Source of the DNA: Bradyrhizobium sp. cir1 | Lineage (GTDB): Bacteria > Pseudomonadota > Alphaproteobacteria > Rhizobiales > Xanthobacteraceae | DNA: 64,000 nucleotides | Assembly (NCBI RefSeq): GCF_014198245.1 | Contig: NZ_JACIHE010000002.1 | Coordinates: 759,629-823,628 of the forward strand | Direction of reading: 5' to 3' | Shown here: positions 42,968-51,254 of the stretch, in pieces | Layout: each line of letters begins with the position of its first letter | Position numbering within the stretch: the first letter of the stretch is position 1 | The notes under the pieces: generated by a model | What the model was told of the DNA's origin: nothing | What the model saw: only the letters and a program-made list of their open reading frames with translations | The model's database searches: none | Translations under genes and position numbers: made by a program

Positions 42968-44803
42968 ATGAGAGCAAGTGCCGTCCTGGCCGCGTTGTTG
43001 ACCTGGTGCTGCGCTCCGGCTCTGGCGCAGCAGCAGGACGGAGCCGCGCTCTACGCCACGCATTGCGCGCAGTGCCACGAGGGTGATGCGCAGAGCCGTG
43101 TACCGGGCCGCACCGCCATGCAGGCGATGTCGTTCGACCATGTGCTGGGGACCTTGACCTCCGGCAACATGGCGGCGATGGCGAAGGACCGCAGCGACGC
43201 GGAACGCCGCGCGATCGCCGCCTTCGTCACCGGCAAGACCGCAGGGAGCGGCGTTGCAGCCGAGGTGGACGGCCGCTGCACAAAGCAGCTCAGCGGCTTT
43301 CCGCAGGCCCTCGATGGTCCGCGCTGGAACGGGTGGGGCGTCGACCTCAACAACAGCCGCTTCCAGCCCGCCGACATGGCGGGGCTGACGGCGGAGCAGG
43401 TGCCGCACCTGCGGCTGAAATGGGCTTATGCGTTTCCCGGCGCCTCGGTGTCCTTTGCGCCGCCGACCATCATGGGCGGAGTGCTGTTCATCGGCGGCAC
43501 CGATCGCAAGGTGCATGCGCTCGACGCGCGAAGCGGCTGCACGCACTGGACGTTCGCGACAGACGGGGCCGTGCGCGCCGCGATCAGCTTTGGGCAACTT
43601 CCAGGCTCCGATCAGTTCGTGGTTTTCTTCGGCGATTTGCGCGCCAACGCCTATGCCGTGAACGCGCTGACCGGCGCGCTGATCTGGAAGACGAAGGTCG
43701 AGGAGCATGCCGCCGCGCGCATTACCGGAGCGCCGACGTTGCATTCCGGCGTGCTCTACGTCCCGGTGTCCTCGCTCGAGGAAGCCGCCGGCTCGCAACC
43801 CAGTTACGAATGCTGCACCTTCCGCGGCAGTGTGGTGGCGCTGCAGGCCGCGACCGGCAAGCTGGTGTGGCAGGCCTATACGATTCCCGAGGTGCCGCAT
43901 CCGACGAGCAAGAATGCGAGAGGCACGCAGCTGTTCGGTCCGTCCGGCGCCGCCATCTGGTCGGCGCCGACGATCGATCCGAAGCGCAACGCCGTCTATG
44001 TCGCCACCAGCAATTCCTATTCGAACCCGCCGGCCGCAACCGCAGATGCGATCCTGGCTTTCGAGCTCGGGACCGGGAAACTGCTCTGGAAGCAGCAGGC
44101 GACGCCCAAGGACGCCTATGTCGTGGCATGCTACGGCGCGGACAAGACCAATTGTCCCGATGATCACGGACCCGATCACGATTTCGGCCAGTCGCCGATC
44201 CTTGCGACCTTGCGTGACGGCAGGCGCGTGCTCGCCATCGCGCAGAAATCCGGCGTCGTGCACGCGCTCGATCCCGATGACGGTGGCAAGATCCTGTGGC
44301 AGACGCGGATCGGGAAGGGCGGAGCGCTCGGTGGCAGCGAGTGGGGCTCGGCCGCAGATAGTGAGCGCATCTATGTCGCCAACTCCGACGTGCGCTTTAC
44401 CCGCGACGGAACGCGGCAACTCGATTCCACGCAAGGAGGAGGTTTGTTCGGCCTCGACCTCGCCAGCGGGAAGATCGCAATGGAAGTGCCCCCGGTCCCC
44501 TGCGGCGACCGTCGTCAATGCAGTCCCGCGCTCTCGGCGGCGGTGAGCCTGATCCCGGGCGTGGTGTTCTCCGGTAGCGTCAGCGGCTTCCTGCGCGCCT
44601 ACGCCACCGACGGCAAGCTGCTTTGGGAGTTCGACACCGCGCAGGATTTCAAGGCCGTGAACGGCGTCCCCGCCCATGGTGGCGCGATCGATGGCCCCGG
44701 GCCGGTCATCGCCGGCGGCATGCTCTACACCAATGCCGGCTACGGCCAGTGGAGCGGCGTCGCCGGCAACGTGCTGCTGGCGTTCGAGGTGGGGACGGAG
44801 TGA
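42968..44803 (+). CDS. cytochrome c-PQQ quinohaemoprotein (polyvinyl-alcohol-dehydrogenase-like)
   Basis: This 611-residue periplasmic protein has a signal peptide (cleaved after APALA), an N-terminal cytochrome c domain with haem site CAQCH (33-37), then an eight-bladed PQQ-type beta-propeller (from about 115) with repeated W-motif blades (LKWAYAFPG, GCTHWTF, ALIWKTK, KLVWQAY, KLLWKQQ, KILWQTR, KLLWEFD). The haem-first, propeller-second order is that of polyvinyl alcohol dehydrogenases. It would oxidise an alcohol and pass electrons through its own haem. No PQQ synthesis gene is nearby. Confidence 0.88.
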   Translation: MRASAVLAALLTWCCAPALAQQQDGAALYATHCAQCHEGDAQSRVPGRTAMQAMSFDHVLGTLTSGNMAAMAKDRSDAERRAIAAFVTGKTAGSGVAAEVDGRCTKQLSGFPQALDGPRWNGWGVDLNNSRFQPADMAGLTAEQVPHLRLKWAYAFPGASVSFAPPTIMGGVLFIGGTDRKVHALDARSGCTHWTFATDGAVRAAISFGQLPGSDQFVVFFGDLRANAYAVNALTGALIWKTKVEEHAAARITGAPTLHSGVLYVPVSSLEEAAGSQPSYECCTFRGSVVALQAATGKLVWQAYTIPEVPHPTSKNARGTQLFGPSGAAIWSAPTIDPKRNAVYVATSNSYSNPPAATADAILAFELGTGKLLWKQQATPKDAYVVACYGADKTNCPDDHGPDHDFGQSPILATLRDGRRVLAIAQKSGVVHALDPDDGGKILWQTRIGKGGALGGSEWGSAADSERIYVANSDVRFTRDGTRQLDSTQGGGLFGLDLASGKIAMEVPPVPCGDRRQCSPALSAAVSLIPGVVFSGSVSGFLRAYATDGKLLWEFDTAQDFKAVNGVPAHGGAIDGPGPVIAGGMLYTNAGYGQWSGVAGNVLLAFEVGTE

Positions 44804-44924
44804 GGGCGTCACAAAGTCCTTCCCTGCGCTGCGTCCGGGACTCGGCTCGAGGTTGCCTCATCGACGACGGAGGGTGAGTGGCGCTGCTCTTTCAATTTGC
44901 ATTCGGCAATGGGAGGCAAATTCG

Positions 44925-45344
44925 ATGATCGATGCCAGATGCAGTTGCGGCGCTGTTTCACTTTCGCTTCCGGGACCGACCGAGCTGGTCGCGGCCTGTC
45001 ATTGCATCGACTGCCAGCGACGAACCGGGGCACCGTTCGGTGTCGGTGCGTTCTACCCGGTCGAAGCCGTCACGATCTCCGGCGCGCCGAAGGAGTACGT
45101 TCGCGCCGCCGCAAGCGGGGGCGAGGTCCGCTTCTATTTTTGCTCCGACTGCGGCTCGACGGTCTGTTGGAAGGCGGACAATCTGCCTGACATGATCGGC
45201 GTTGCCATCGGCGCCATCGCGGACCCGGATTTTCCGGCGCCGGTCAGATCGGCGTTCGAGCAATCGAAACATGCCTGGGTCGAGATCGGCGGCGCCGGCG
45301 TCGCGCACTTCGAACAGGGCAGCGCGCAGAAGAGTTCAGGCTGA
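44925..45344 (+). CDS. GFA-family (glutathione-dependent formaldehyde-activating-like) protein
   Basis: This 139-residue zinc protein has the GFA cysteine pattern: CSCGAVS near the start, CHCIDCQRRTGAPFG, and FCSDCGSTVCW. GFA proteins bind glutathione or thiol adducts. It follows the quinohaemoprotein on the same strand by 121 bp; an alcohol oxidase beside a formaldehyde-type detoxifier is suggestive but unproven. ATG at 44925 has GGGAGG upstream. Confidence 0.93.
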   Translation: MIDARCSCGAVSLSLPGPTELVAACHCIDCQRRTGAPFGVGAFYPVEAVTISGAPKEYVRAAASGGEVRFYFCSDCGSTVCWKADNLPDMIGVAIGAIADPDFPAPVRSAFEQSKHAWVEIGGAGVAHFEQGSAQKSSG

Positions 45345-45387
45345 GGCACAGGCATCGAGCGCAGGTGCCGGCGCGGCCGGTATTCAG

Positions 45388-45615
45388 TCAGGGACGCTGC
45401 CTTGCGTTAGACGGCGTTCCGACCGTCTGTATCGGTTCACCGGGAGCACGGTCCAGCGGCGGGTGAGGCCTGGCGAGTCCTACTGTTCCGGGAGGTGCGT
45501 CGTTGCTGGCCGTATGGGTATTGACGCGCTCTAACGTCACTGTCGATGCAACCACAATGGCGATCGCCAAGGCGACAGCGGATAGGGCTAAGGCTGCTCG
45601 ATCATTCGGGTCCAT
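45388..45615 (-). CDS. small single-pass membrane protein
   Basis: This 75-residue protein has one transmembrane helix (AALALSAVALAIAIVVASTV) after MDPNDR, then a Pro-rich extracytoplasmic tail. GGGGAGG lies 7 nt before the ATG, a very good ribosome site. It lies between the GFA gene and tRNA-Thr. The function is unknown. Confidence 0.65.
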   Translation of the reverse strand: MDPNDRAALALSAVALAIAIVVASTVTLERVNTHTASNDAPPGTVGLARPHPPLDRAPGEPIQTVGTPSNARQRP

Positions 45616-45701
45616 CGCTAGACCTCCCCGAGACGGCTCTATAGTCGACGATAACGCCGAACTGATGATTTAGTTGTAGCGTCAGGCCACGGCTAAGCCA
45701 A

Positions 45702-45776
45702 TGGTGCCGGCTGAGGGGATTGAACCCCCGACCTTCGGTTTACAAAACCGCTGCTCTACCGCTGAGCTAAGCCGGC
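45702..45776 (-). tRNA. tRNA-Thr (anticodon TGT)
   Basis: The minus strand gives acceptor GCCGGCT paired with AGCCGGC, D-loop AGCGGTA, anticodon loop TTTGTAA (TGT, reads ACA/ACN), T-arm GGGGGTTCAATCCCCTC and an encoded CCA end. The anticodon-stem base is slightly imperfect but the fold is clear. Confidence 0.97.
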
Positions 45777-45893
45777 GACGCTGGAAAGCGGGGCCGGGCC
45801 CGGCATGGACCGGGGCTGTCCGCCCGTGCGCCGCAATACCAGACTTGATTGGAAAGTGCCAGAACCCGAAGAAGGCGTCTCGCCGGCATGAAA

Positions 45894-45916
45894 CAGGCGG
45901 CCCGTTGGGCCGCCTG
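45894..45916 (-). terminator. hairpin after the 150-residue exported gene
   Basis: CAGGCGGCCC (45894-45903) and GGGCCGCCTG (45907-45916) form a perfect 10-bp stem with loop GTT. On the minus strand, a TTT tract follows. It lies about 30 bp after the stop of the exported protein gene. Confidence 0.8.
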
Positions 45917-45946
45917 AAACTGTTCAACACTCGATGGAAGAAGGCC

Positions 45947-46399
45947 TTACTGGCAGAGATGCCGCCGGCCGTCTTCGCCCTTGATCCAGGTGCCGGGCCT
46001 GCAGACGATGCCGTTGCGGGCCGCATAGGCGTCCCAGTTGCCGTTCCAGGCGGGGCCGCCGCGGTCGTAGCTCGCGTAGGAATTGCCCCAGCCCTGGAAC
46101 GGTGCGGCCGCGACCGTTGCTGCGGTTCCGACGGCCGCGCCAGCCACTGCTCCCGCAGTATCGAGCGGCCAGAAGCCTGATTGCCGTCCATCATTCGGAT
46201 TCACTTGGTTGCGGGCCATGTGGCGGCGGCGATAGGCGCGGTCGGTAGTGGAATTGGCGGGACCGAGATTCCGGCAATTGGGATCCTGGAATAGCCCCGT
46301 GCAGCGGCCCGAATTGTCGACCGTCGTTTGCGCGAAGGCCGGTGTCGCGAGCGTGGACGCGACGATCGCGGCCAAGCCAAGAAGCTTCAGGCTCGTCAT
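45947..46399 (-). CDS. exported Gly-rich protein of unknown function
   Basis: This 150-residue protein has a signal peptide (cleaved after TPAFA). Mature features are CTGLFQDPNC, a glycine-zipper-like hydrophobic stretch (AGAVAGAAVGTAATVAAAP), Tyr/Trp-rich patches and a C-terminal pair of Cys (IVCRPGTW and RRHLCQ). It may associate with the membrane or the outer envelope. The family is rhizobial and of unknown role. Confidence 0.75.
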   Translation of the reverse strand: MTSLKLLGLAAIVASTLATPAFAQTTVDNSGRCTGLFQDPNCRNLGPANSTTDRAYRRRHMARNQVNPNDGRQSGFWPLDTAGAVAGAAVGTAATVAAAPFQGWGNSYASYDRGGPAWNGNWDAYAARNGIVCRPGTWIKGEDGRRHLCQ

Positions 46400-46705
46400 G
46401 GCATTTTCTCCATGTTGTTGAGACCTGTGCTAAGTGCGACCTCTGGCAGTCGTTCCGCGGATTTTCGCATGAAGGGTCACATCGACGTGAGCCCGCCCAG
46501 GATGTGAAATTTGTGCCACGCAACCTTGCTCGCTCCGGCACGTGCCGCGAGTTTGCGCCGCGTTAACACTTCGCTAGCGCGCCTTTCGGCATTTGAGCAG
46601 CTATCGATCCTTGCGCGTTAGGCTTACCGGAATTTGGTGAGGCGGCCTTAACCCTCTCCGCGCCCTGATCGGATAGGTTGTGTTCCGGATAACCGGGGCC
46701 TTCTC
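46400..46705. other. intergenic region between divergent exported-protein genes
   Basis: This 306-bp spacer should hold both promoters. It is AT-richer near 46660-46700 (GATCGGATAGG, GTTCCGGATAACC). I see no RNA gene, repeat or credible small ORF. Confidence 0.4.
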
Positions 46706-47191
46706 ATGCGCGTCGTGGCGCTCGCTGCCTTTCTGATCGGACTGCCCGCGGCGGCGTTTGCCGACGGCGGCTTCGACATCGTTGTGCCCGGCCGTCCCGG
46801 CGTGCCGATCATCATCAACAATATCGATGCGTCCTATAGCGTCGTCGAAGGTGTCTGGGGCCTGGGCAAGAACGTCCAGGTGCAGCCGACGATCTATGGC
46901 GGACGCTATGTCGCCGAGCGGCAGCCCTCCGACGTCGGCCATTATTATCCAACGCTGGGCTTGCGGCCCGGCTATGGCCGGCTCGAGGTCGAGCCGCCCG
47001 CGAACCGCAAATTGCCCAAGCCCGCCGAGAGCTATCACCAGAGCTGGGGTGCGTCGTCCGCTCCGCTGCCGGCGCAGATGGACGCGCCCGTCGATCCGCC
47101 GCCGGTGATCTACGCGCCTGAGATCAACGACCGTCCCCGGCGCCCCCGGCCACGGCCGCATGTCGAAATCCCCGGCAGGCCGCCGGGTTGA
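46706..47191 (+). CDS. exported Pro-rich protein of unknown function
   Basis: This 161-residue protein has a signal peptide (LAAFLIGLPAAAFA). The mature N-terminal half has a compact region (IVVPGRPGVPIIINNIDASY, VVEGVWGLGKNV), then a Pro/Arg-rich tail. It probably lies in the periplasm or envelope. It is upstream of, and may be co-expressed with, the Gly/Tyr-rich gene 44 bp later. Confidence 0.75.
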   Translation: MRVVALAAFLIGLPAAAFADGGFDIVVPGRPGVPIIINNIDASYSVVEGVWGLGKNVQVQPTIYGGRYVAERQPSDVGHYYPTLGLRPGYGRLEVEPPANRKLPKPAESYHQSWGASSAPLPAQMDAPVDPPPVIYAPEINDRPRRPRPRPHVEIPGRPPG

Positions 47192-47235
47192 GAAACGTGA
47201 AAATCCAAACAAACGGAAATCAACAGGAGAGAGTA

Positions 47236-47721
47236 ATGCGTCAAATGATTTCGGGACTGGTCGCGGCGGCTGCCGTGATGTTCGTCGGGGCTGCGCCTGC
47301 CGCGGCTTGCGGCTTCACCACGTGCGCACCCGTTGCGCCGGTCTATACCGGCTGCAACACCGGCTGCGGCGGCTATGGTTACGGCTACGGCTATGGCTAT
47401 GGCGCCTTTGAGCGTCTCGCCGAGCCGACCACGCAGTATTATTACGTCAACCAGGGCCCGACCTATACCGGCCCGGGCGCCTTCGCGCCGTATCCGACCT
47501 ATCGTGAGGACGCGGTCGTCGCTCCCGCCAATTACGGCTACGGCTATGGCTATCGCGCCGCTCCCTATCACCGCCCGTACTACCGTCCGTATCGCTACGG
47601 CTACGGTCCGCGCTACGGCTATCTGCCGCGCGCGCACTATGGCTACGGCCCGCGCTATGGCTACGCCCACCGTCACGCGCCGTATTACGGCGGTCACCGC
47701 GTGCTGCGCCGCTACTACTGA
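47236..47721 (+). CDS. exported Gly/Tyr-rich repeat protein
   Basis: This 161-residue protein has a signal peptide (cleaved near PAAA/CG). The mature chain is Gly/Tyr-rich: a GYGYGYGYG run, NYGYGYGYR, and repeats of RYGYGPRYGY and HYGYGPRYGY. Such compositions form flexible or self-assembling surface material. AGGAGAGA lies 5 nt before ATG 47236. A terminator follows. The family is common in Bradyrhizobium, of unknown function. Confidence 0.82.
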   Translation: MRQMISGLVAAAAVMFVGAAPAAACGFTTCAPVAPVYTGCNTGCGGYGYGYGYGYGAFERLAEPTTQYYYVNQGPTYTGPGAFAPYPTYREDAVVAPANYGYGYGYRAAPYHRPYYRPYRYGYGPRYGYLPRAHYGYGPRYGYAHRHAPYYGGHRVLRRYY

Positions 47722-47745
47722 TCGCCTGATCGGTTGAGTTACGAG

Positions 47746-47783
47746 ACGCCTGTTCGCACAACGCGGACGGGCGTTTCATTTTT
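47746..47783 (+). terminator. intrinsic terminator of Gly/Tyr-rich gene
   Basis: ACGCCTGTTCGC (47746-47757) pairs with GCGGACGGGCGT (47763-47774), including two G-U pairs, loop ACAAC, followed by TTCATTTTT. Confidence 0.82.
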
Positions 47784-47846
47784 GCGCGTCGTTGGCGCGA
47801 TGGATCAGATCGACAGCCCGCCTTCGCCTATCGGCTACGGCGTGGC

Positions 47847-47920
47847 AGCCTTCGCTCGCTTCGCTCAATGATGTGTTGGGATGGCTTGCCTAGCCGTAGC
47901 TCGCGAAGCGAGCGAAGGCT
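47847..47920. repeat. inverted repeat abutting tRNA-Tyr
   Basis: AGCCTTCGCTCGCTTCGC (47847-47864) and its exact complement at 47903-47920 form an 18-bp inverted repeat with a 38-nt spacer. The right arm touches the 3' CCA end of tRNA-Tyr, so it may be the tRNA's transcript end signal or an inserted dispersed repeat. Confidence 0.75.
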
Positions 47921-48005
47921 GGTGGGGGAGGCAGGACTCGAACCTGCGAAGCCATGAGGCGGCTGATTTACAGTCAGCTCCCTTTGCCACTCGGGACACT
48001 CCCCC
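47920..48005 (-). tRNA. tRNA-Tyr (anticodon GTA)
   Basis: The minus strand gives acceptor GGGGGAG paired with CTCCCCC, an anticodon arm CTGACTGTAAATCAG (GTA), a long variable arm typical of bacterial tRNA-Tyr, T-arm GCAGGTTCGAGTCCTGC and an encoded CCA. Confidence 0.97.
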
Positions 48006-48212
48006 GCTCGACGGCAGCACAATCGGGCCGGACCTTACCGGCGGACCGAAGACGGCCATGGAACGTGAAGGCCGCGACAGCCCGGATCGGGGCGCGACCG
48101 GGCGCGTTTATGGGCGAAGCGGTGGGGCAAAGTCAACCGAGGCGAACAGCTAAAATCGCCCCTGAAGGCACCCAAATTGCCATATTCCGGCGCCCGTGAC
48201 ACAAGCGAGCCC

Positions 48213-49040
48213 ATGAAGGAACGAAAATTTGCCCCCAAGGGCTCCCGCAGCGGGGCTAAGCCCTTCAACAGGCCCGGAAAATCGGCCGGCCGCCCGGCCT
48301 GGCGCGACCGCGATTCGCATGGCGACGGGCCCGTCATCCTCTATGGCTGGCACACCGTCACCATGGCCTTGGCCAATCCTGCGCGGCGGATCCGCAAGCT
48401 GACGCTGACCGAGAACGCTGCAAGGCGGCTCGCGGAGGAAAACATCGCGACCCGCGTCGCGCCCGAGATCGTCCGGCCTCAGGAGATCGACCGGCTGCTG
48501 TCGCCCGATGCCGTGCATCAGGGCCTGCTCGCGGAAGCCGATCCTCTGCCTACGCCTGACATCGAAACCCTGAAGCAGGAAGGCATGGTGCTGGTGCTCG
48601 ACCAGATCACCGACCCGCACAATGTGGGCGCCATCCTGCGCTCGGCCGCGGCCTTTGCGGTGAAGGCGATCGTCACCACCGCGCGCCACAGCCCGGAAGC
48701 CACCGGTGTGCTCGCAAAGGCCGCCTCCGGTGCGCTCGAGCTGGTGCCAATGGTGACCGTGCAGAACCTCGCCCGCGCGCTCACCGCGCTCAATGAGCGC
48801 GGCTTCCAGACCGTCGGCCTCGACAGCGAGGGCACCGAGAACCTCTCGGACGTCGCGTTGCGCGAACCGCTTGCGCTGGTGCTGGGCGCCGAAGGCAAAG
48901 GCCTCAGGCAATTGACCCGCGAGACCTGCAGCGTCGTGGCGCGGCTCGACATGCCCGGCGAGATCAAGAGCCTCAACGTCTCGAACGCCGCCGTGCTCTC
49001 GCTCTATGTCGGCGCAAGCCGGCTCGGGCTCATGAAGTAG
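48213..49040 (+). CDS. rlmB: RNA 2'-O-ribose methyltransferase, RlmB/TrmH type
   Basis: This 275-residue SpoU-family enzyme has a basic Gly/Arg-rich N-terminal tail, a substrate-binding domain (GWHTVTMALANPAR, about 48-115) and a SPOUT domain with motifs DPHNVGAILRSAAAF, VLGAEGKGLR and LNVSNAAVLSLY. It would methylate 23S rRNA G2251 (or a tRNA ribose). ATG at 48213 is preferred to an upstream in-frame start that runs into unlikely sequence. Confidence 0.92.
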   Translation: MKERKFAPKGSRSGAKPFNRPGKSAGRPAWRDRDSHGDGPVILYGWHTVTMALANPARRIRKLTLTENAARRLAEENIATRVAPEIVRPQEIDRLLSPDAVHQGLLAEADPLPTPDIETLKQEGMVLVLDQITDPHNVGAILRSAAAFAVKAIVTTARHSPEATGVLAKAASGALELVPMVTVQNLARALTALNERGFQTVGLDSEGTENLSDVALREPLALVLGAEGKGLRQLTRETCSVVARLDMPGEIKSLNVSNAAVLSLYVGASRLGLMK

Positions 49041-49050
49041 CCTCGAACCG

Positions 49051-50082
49051 CTACGCCGTCATCTCCCTGACCAGCGGCACCACCTTCCGCCCATAGAGCT
49101 CGATGCTCTTCATCAGCTTCTCGTGCGGCAGGGGACCCGCCGAATACTTCAGCTGGAACCGCGAAATCCCGAGCGCCTTTGCGGTCGTCGCGATCTTCCG
49201 CGCCACCGTTTCCGGCGAGCCGACATAGAGCGAGCCGTGCTCGGCCTCGCTGACGAACTCGTCGCGCCCCATCGGCGGCCAGCCGCGCTCCTTGCCGATG
49301 CGGTCGCGCATGGCCTTGTAATCGGGCCACAGCTCCTCGCGCGCCTGCGCATCCGTCTCGGCGACGTAGCCGGGCGAGTGCACGCCGATCGGCTGCGCCG
49401 GACGGCCGAACTCCTTGAACGCGCGGTGATAGAGATCGACGTAGGGCGCAAAGCGCGCGGGATCGCCGCCGATGATCGCGAGCATCAAAGGCAGGTCGTA
49501 ATGCGCCGCGCGCACGACCGATTGCGGGCTGCCGCCGACGCCGATCCAGGTCTTCAACGTGCCGTTCTCGACCGGGGGATAGACCAGTTGGTTCTTCAGC
49601 GGCGGGCGCAGCTTGCCCTGCCAGGTCACCGGCTGCTGCGACAGCAGTGCGGCGAACAGGTCGAGCTTCTCCTCGAACAGCTCTTCGTACTTGCGCAGGT
49701 CGAAGCCGAACAGCGGGAAGGATTCGGTGAATGAGCCGCGGCCGAGGATCACTTCGGCGCGTCCGTTGGAAAGCGCGTCCAGCGTCGCAAAGCGCTGGAA
49801 CACGCGGATCGGGTCGTCCGAGCTCAGCACCGTCACGGCCGAGCCGAGATGAATGCGCTTGGTGCGACTCGCGGCCGCCGCGAGCACCGTCTCGGGCGAG
49901 GAGATCGCGAAATCGGCGCGGTGATGCTCGCCGAGGCCGATGAAGTCGAGGCCGAGCTCGTCGGCCAGCACGGCTTCGTCGACGACGTTGCGGATCACTT
50001 GCGCATGCGGAAGCATGGCGCCGGAGCCGCCTCTGGTGACGTCGCCAAAGGTGTCCAGTCCGAATTGAAGCGGTGCGGTCAT
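49051..50082 (-). CDS. LLM-class flavin-dependent monooxygenase
   Basis: This 343-residue protein has the luciferase-like fold: MTAPLQFGLDTFGDVT, DFIGLGEHHRADFAISSPET, the RVFQRFATLDALSNGRAEVILG motif and a GVGGSPQSVV segment. It would oxidise a substrate with reduced FMN or F420; the flavin reductase is not adjacent. It ends 10 bp from rlmB, convergently. The substrate is unknown. Confidence 0.93.
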   Translation of the reverse strand: MTAPLQFGLDTFGDVTRGGSGAMLPHAQVIRNVVDEAVLADELGLDFIGLGEHHRADFAISSPETVLAAAASRTKRIHLGSAVTVLSSDDPIRVFQRFATLDALSNGRAEVILGRGSFTESFPLFGFDLRKYEELFEEKLDLFAALLSQQPVTWQGKLRPPLKNQLVYPPVENGTLKTWIGVGGSPQSVVRAAHYDLPLMLAIIGGDPARFAPYVDLYHRAFKEFGRPAQPIGVHSPGYVAETDAQAREELWPDYKAMRDRIGKERGWPPMGRDEFVSEAEHGSLYVGSPETVARKIATTAKALGISRFQLKYSAGPLPHEKLMKSIELYGRKVVPLVREMTA

Positions 50083-50218
50083 CGATGAGGTCTCTTGGCG
50101 CGCGGACGGCGCCCGTCATGGGAGGAAATAGTTGCCATGGAGGTAGGGCGCGGAGACCGTTTCGACAATGCTGATCCAGGAAAGGCATCGTTTCCGGTTC
50201 TTCATCGAACCGGCGGGC

Positions 50219-51142
50219 TCAGTCGGATCTCGCGAACATCTCCACCAGGGTTTCGCGCAGCCAGCGCTGCGCCGGCACGGTGTCGTTGCGCTGATGCCAG
50301 AACAGGCTGACGATGCGCGGCGGCGCCTTGAGCGGAAGCGGCATCGCATGCAGGAGCGGCGCATGCCTTGATTGCGAGCGCAGGTCGCTCGGCAGCACGG
50401 CGATCAGGTCGGATTGCCGCACAACCTCGTAGGCGGCGCTGTAGTGATTGACGGTGGCGACCAGATTGCGCGACAGCCCGCGCGAGGCGAGGAAGAGATC
50501 GTAGGACGGCATGGTCTTGCCGGCTAGGCTCACGTCGACATGACCCGCGTTCAGGAAGGTCCGCGTGCTCAGCCGTTTCTGGGCGGCGAGCGGATGGCCG
50601 CGCCGCATGAAGCAGGCATAGTCGACGGTCCACAGCGAGCGCGAGCGAATGGCGGCCGGTTGCTGCGCCTCGTTGACATAGACGCTGAGCACGCAGTCCA
50701 CCCTGTTGTGCTCGAGCTGGTCGGCGATCTCGACGACCGTATTCGGCACGGTGTGGACGCGCGCCTTCGGCGCAACCTTGCCGAGATGGGCGAGCAGGTT
50801 CGGCATGACCAGCGAGGAGACGTAGTCCGACATCGACAGGCTGAATTCGGTCTGCGCGCGTGCGGGATCGAACACCTGCTCGTCGAGCGCACCGCGCACG
50901 CTTTCCAGCGCCTCGCCGATCGGCTCCCACAGCACCACGGCGCGCTGGGTCGGGCGGATACCGGTGCCGGCGCGCACGAACAGGGGATCGCCGAGCGCGT
51001 CGCGCAGCCGCGCGAGCGCATTGCTGACCGCGGGCTGGGTCATCCGCAAGGCATTCGCGGCGCGCGTGACGCTGCCCTCGGTCATCAGCGCCTCGAAGAC
51101 TTTCAGGAGGTTGAGGTCGAGCGCGCGGAACGACACGGACAT
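50219..51142 (-). CDS. LysR-family transcriptional regulator
   Basis: This 307-residue regulator has a winged helix-turn-helix (about 8-68; SVTRAANALRMTQPAVSNAL) and an effector domain of NodD/NahR-like length. It is divergent from the MFS-GAF-amidohydrolase operon, its likely target. Family members usually sense an aromatic compound or pathway intermediate. The ATG lies close to a TA-rich intergenic region with dyads. Confidence 0.93.
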   Translation of the reverse strand: MSVSFRALDLNLLKVFEALMTEGSVTRAANALRMTQPAVSNALARLRDALGDPLFVRAGTGIRPTQRAVVLWEPIGEALESVRGALDEQVFDPARAQTEFSLSMSDYVSSLVMPNLLAHLGKVAPKARVHTVPNTVVEIADQLEHNRVDCVLSVYVNEAQQPAAIRSRSLWTVDYACFMRRGHPLAAQKRLSTRTFLNAGHVDVSLAGKTMPSYDLFLASRGLSRNLVATVNHYSAAYEVVRQSDLIAVLPSDLRSQSRHAPLLHAMPLPLKAPPRIVSLFWHQRNDTVPAQRWLRETLVEMFARSD

Positions 51143-51254
51143 TCACCATAGTGATATATCAGATCATGATTATAAATTATGACGATAATGTCACTTTGTC
51201 TATGGTTCCCTCCCGAGCGGCGCGCCGGGCCCGTGACATCAGAGGGGGACTTTC
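51143..51254. promoter_or_regulatory. LysR operator/promoter region
   Basis: This 112-bp divergent spacer is AT-rich at 51145-51200 and contains ATCATGAT and ATAATTTATAAT-like overlapping dyads, the style of T-N11-A LysR boxes. Exact boxes cannot be fixed by eye. AGAGGGGGA precedes the MFS start. Confidence 0.5.

Noticed and set aside
42962..44812. 616-codon minus-strand frame opposite the quinohaemoprotein
   Set aside because: The plus strand has a signal peptide, CxxCH and propeller repeats; the antisense frame has no domain features.
45682..46194. Open frames covering tRNA-Thr and the following exported gene
   Set aside because: They run through the tRNA and antisense to, or out of frame with, the signal-peptide protein at 45947-46399.
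47881..48153. 90-codon plus-strand frame over tRNA-Tyr
   Set aside because: It reads through the complement of the tRNA and has no family resemblance or ribosome site.
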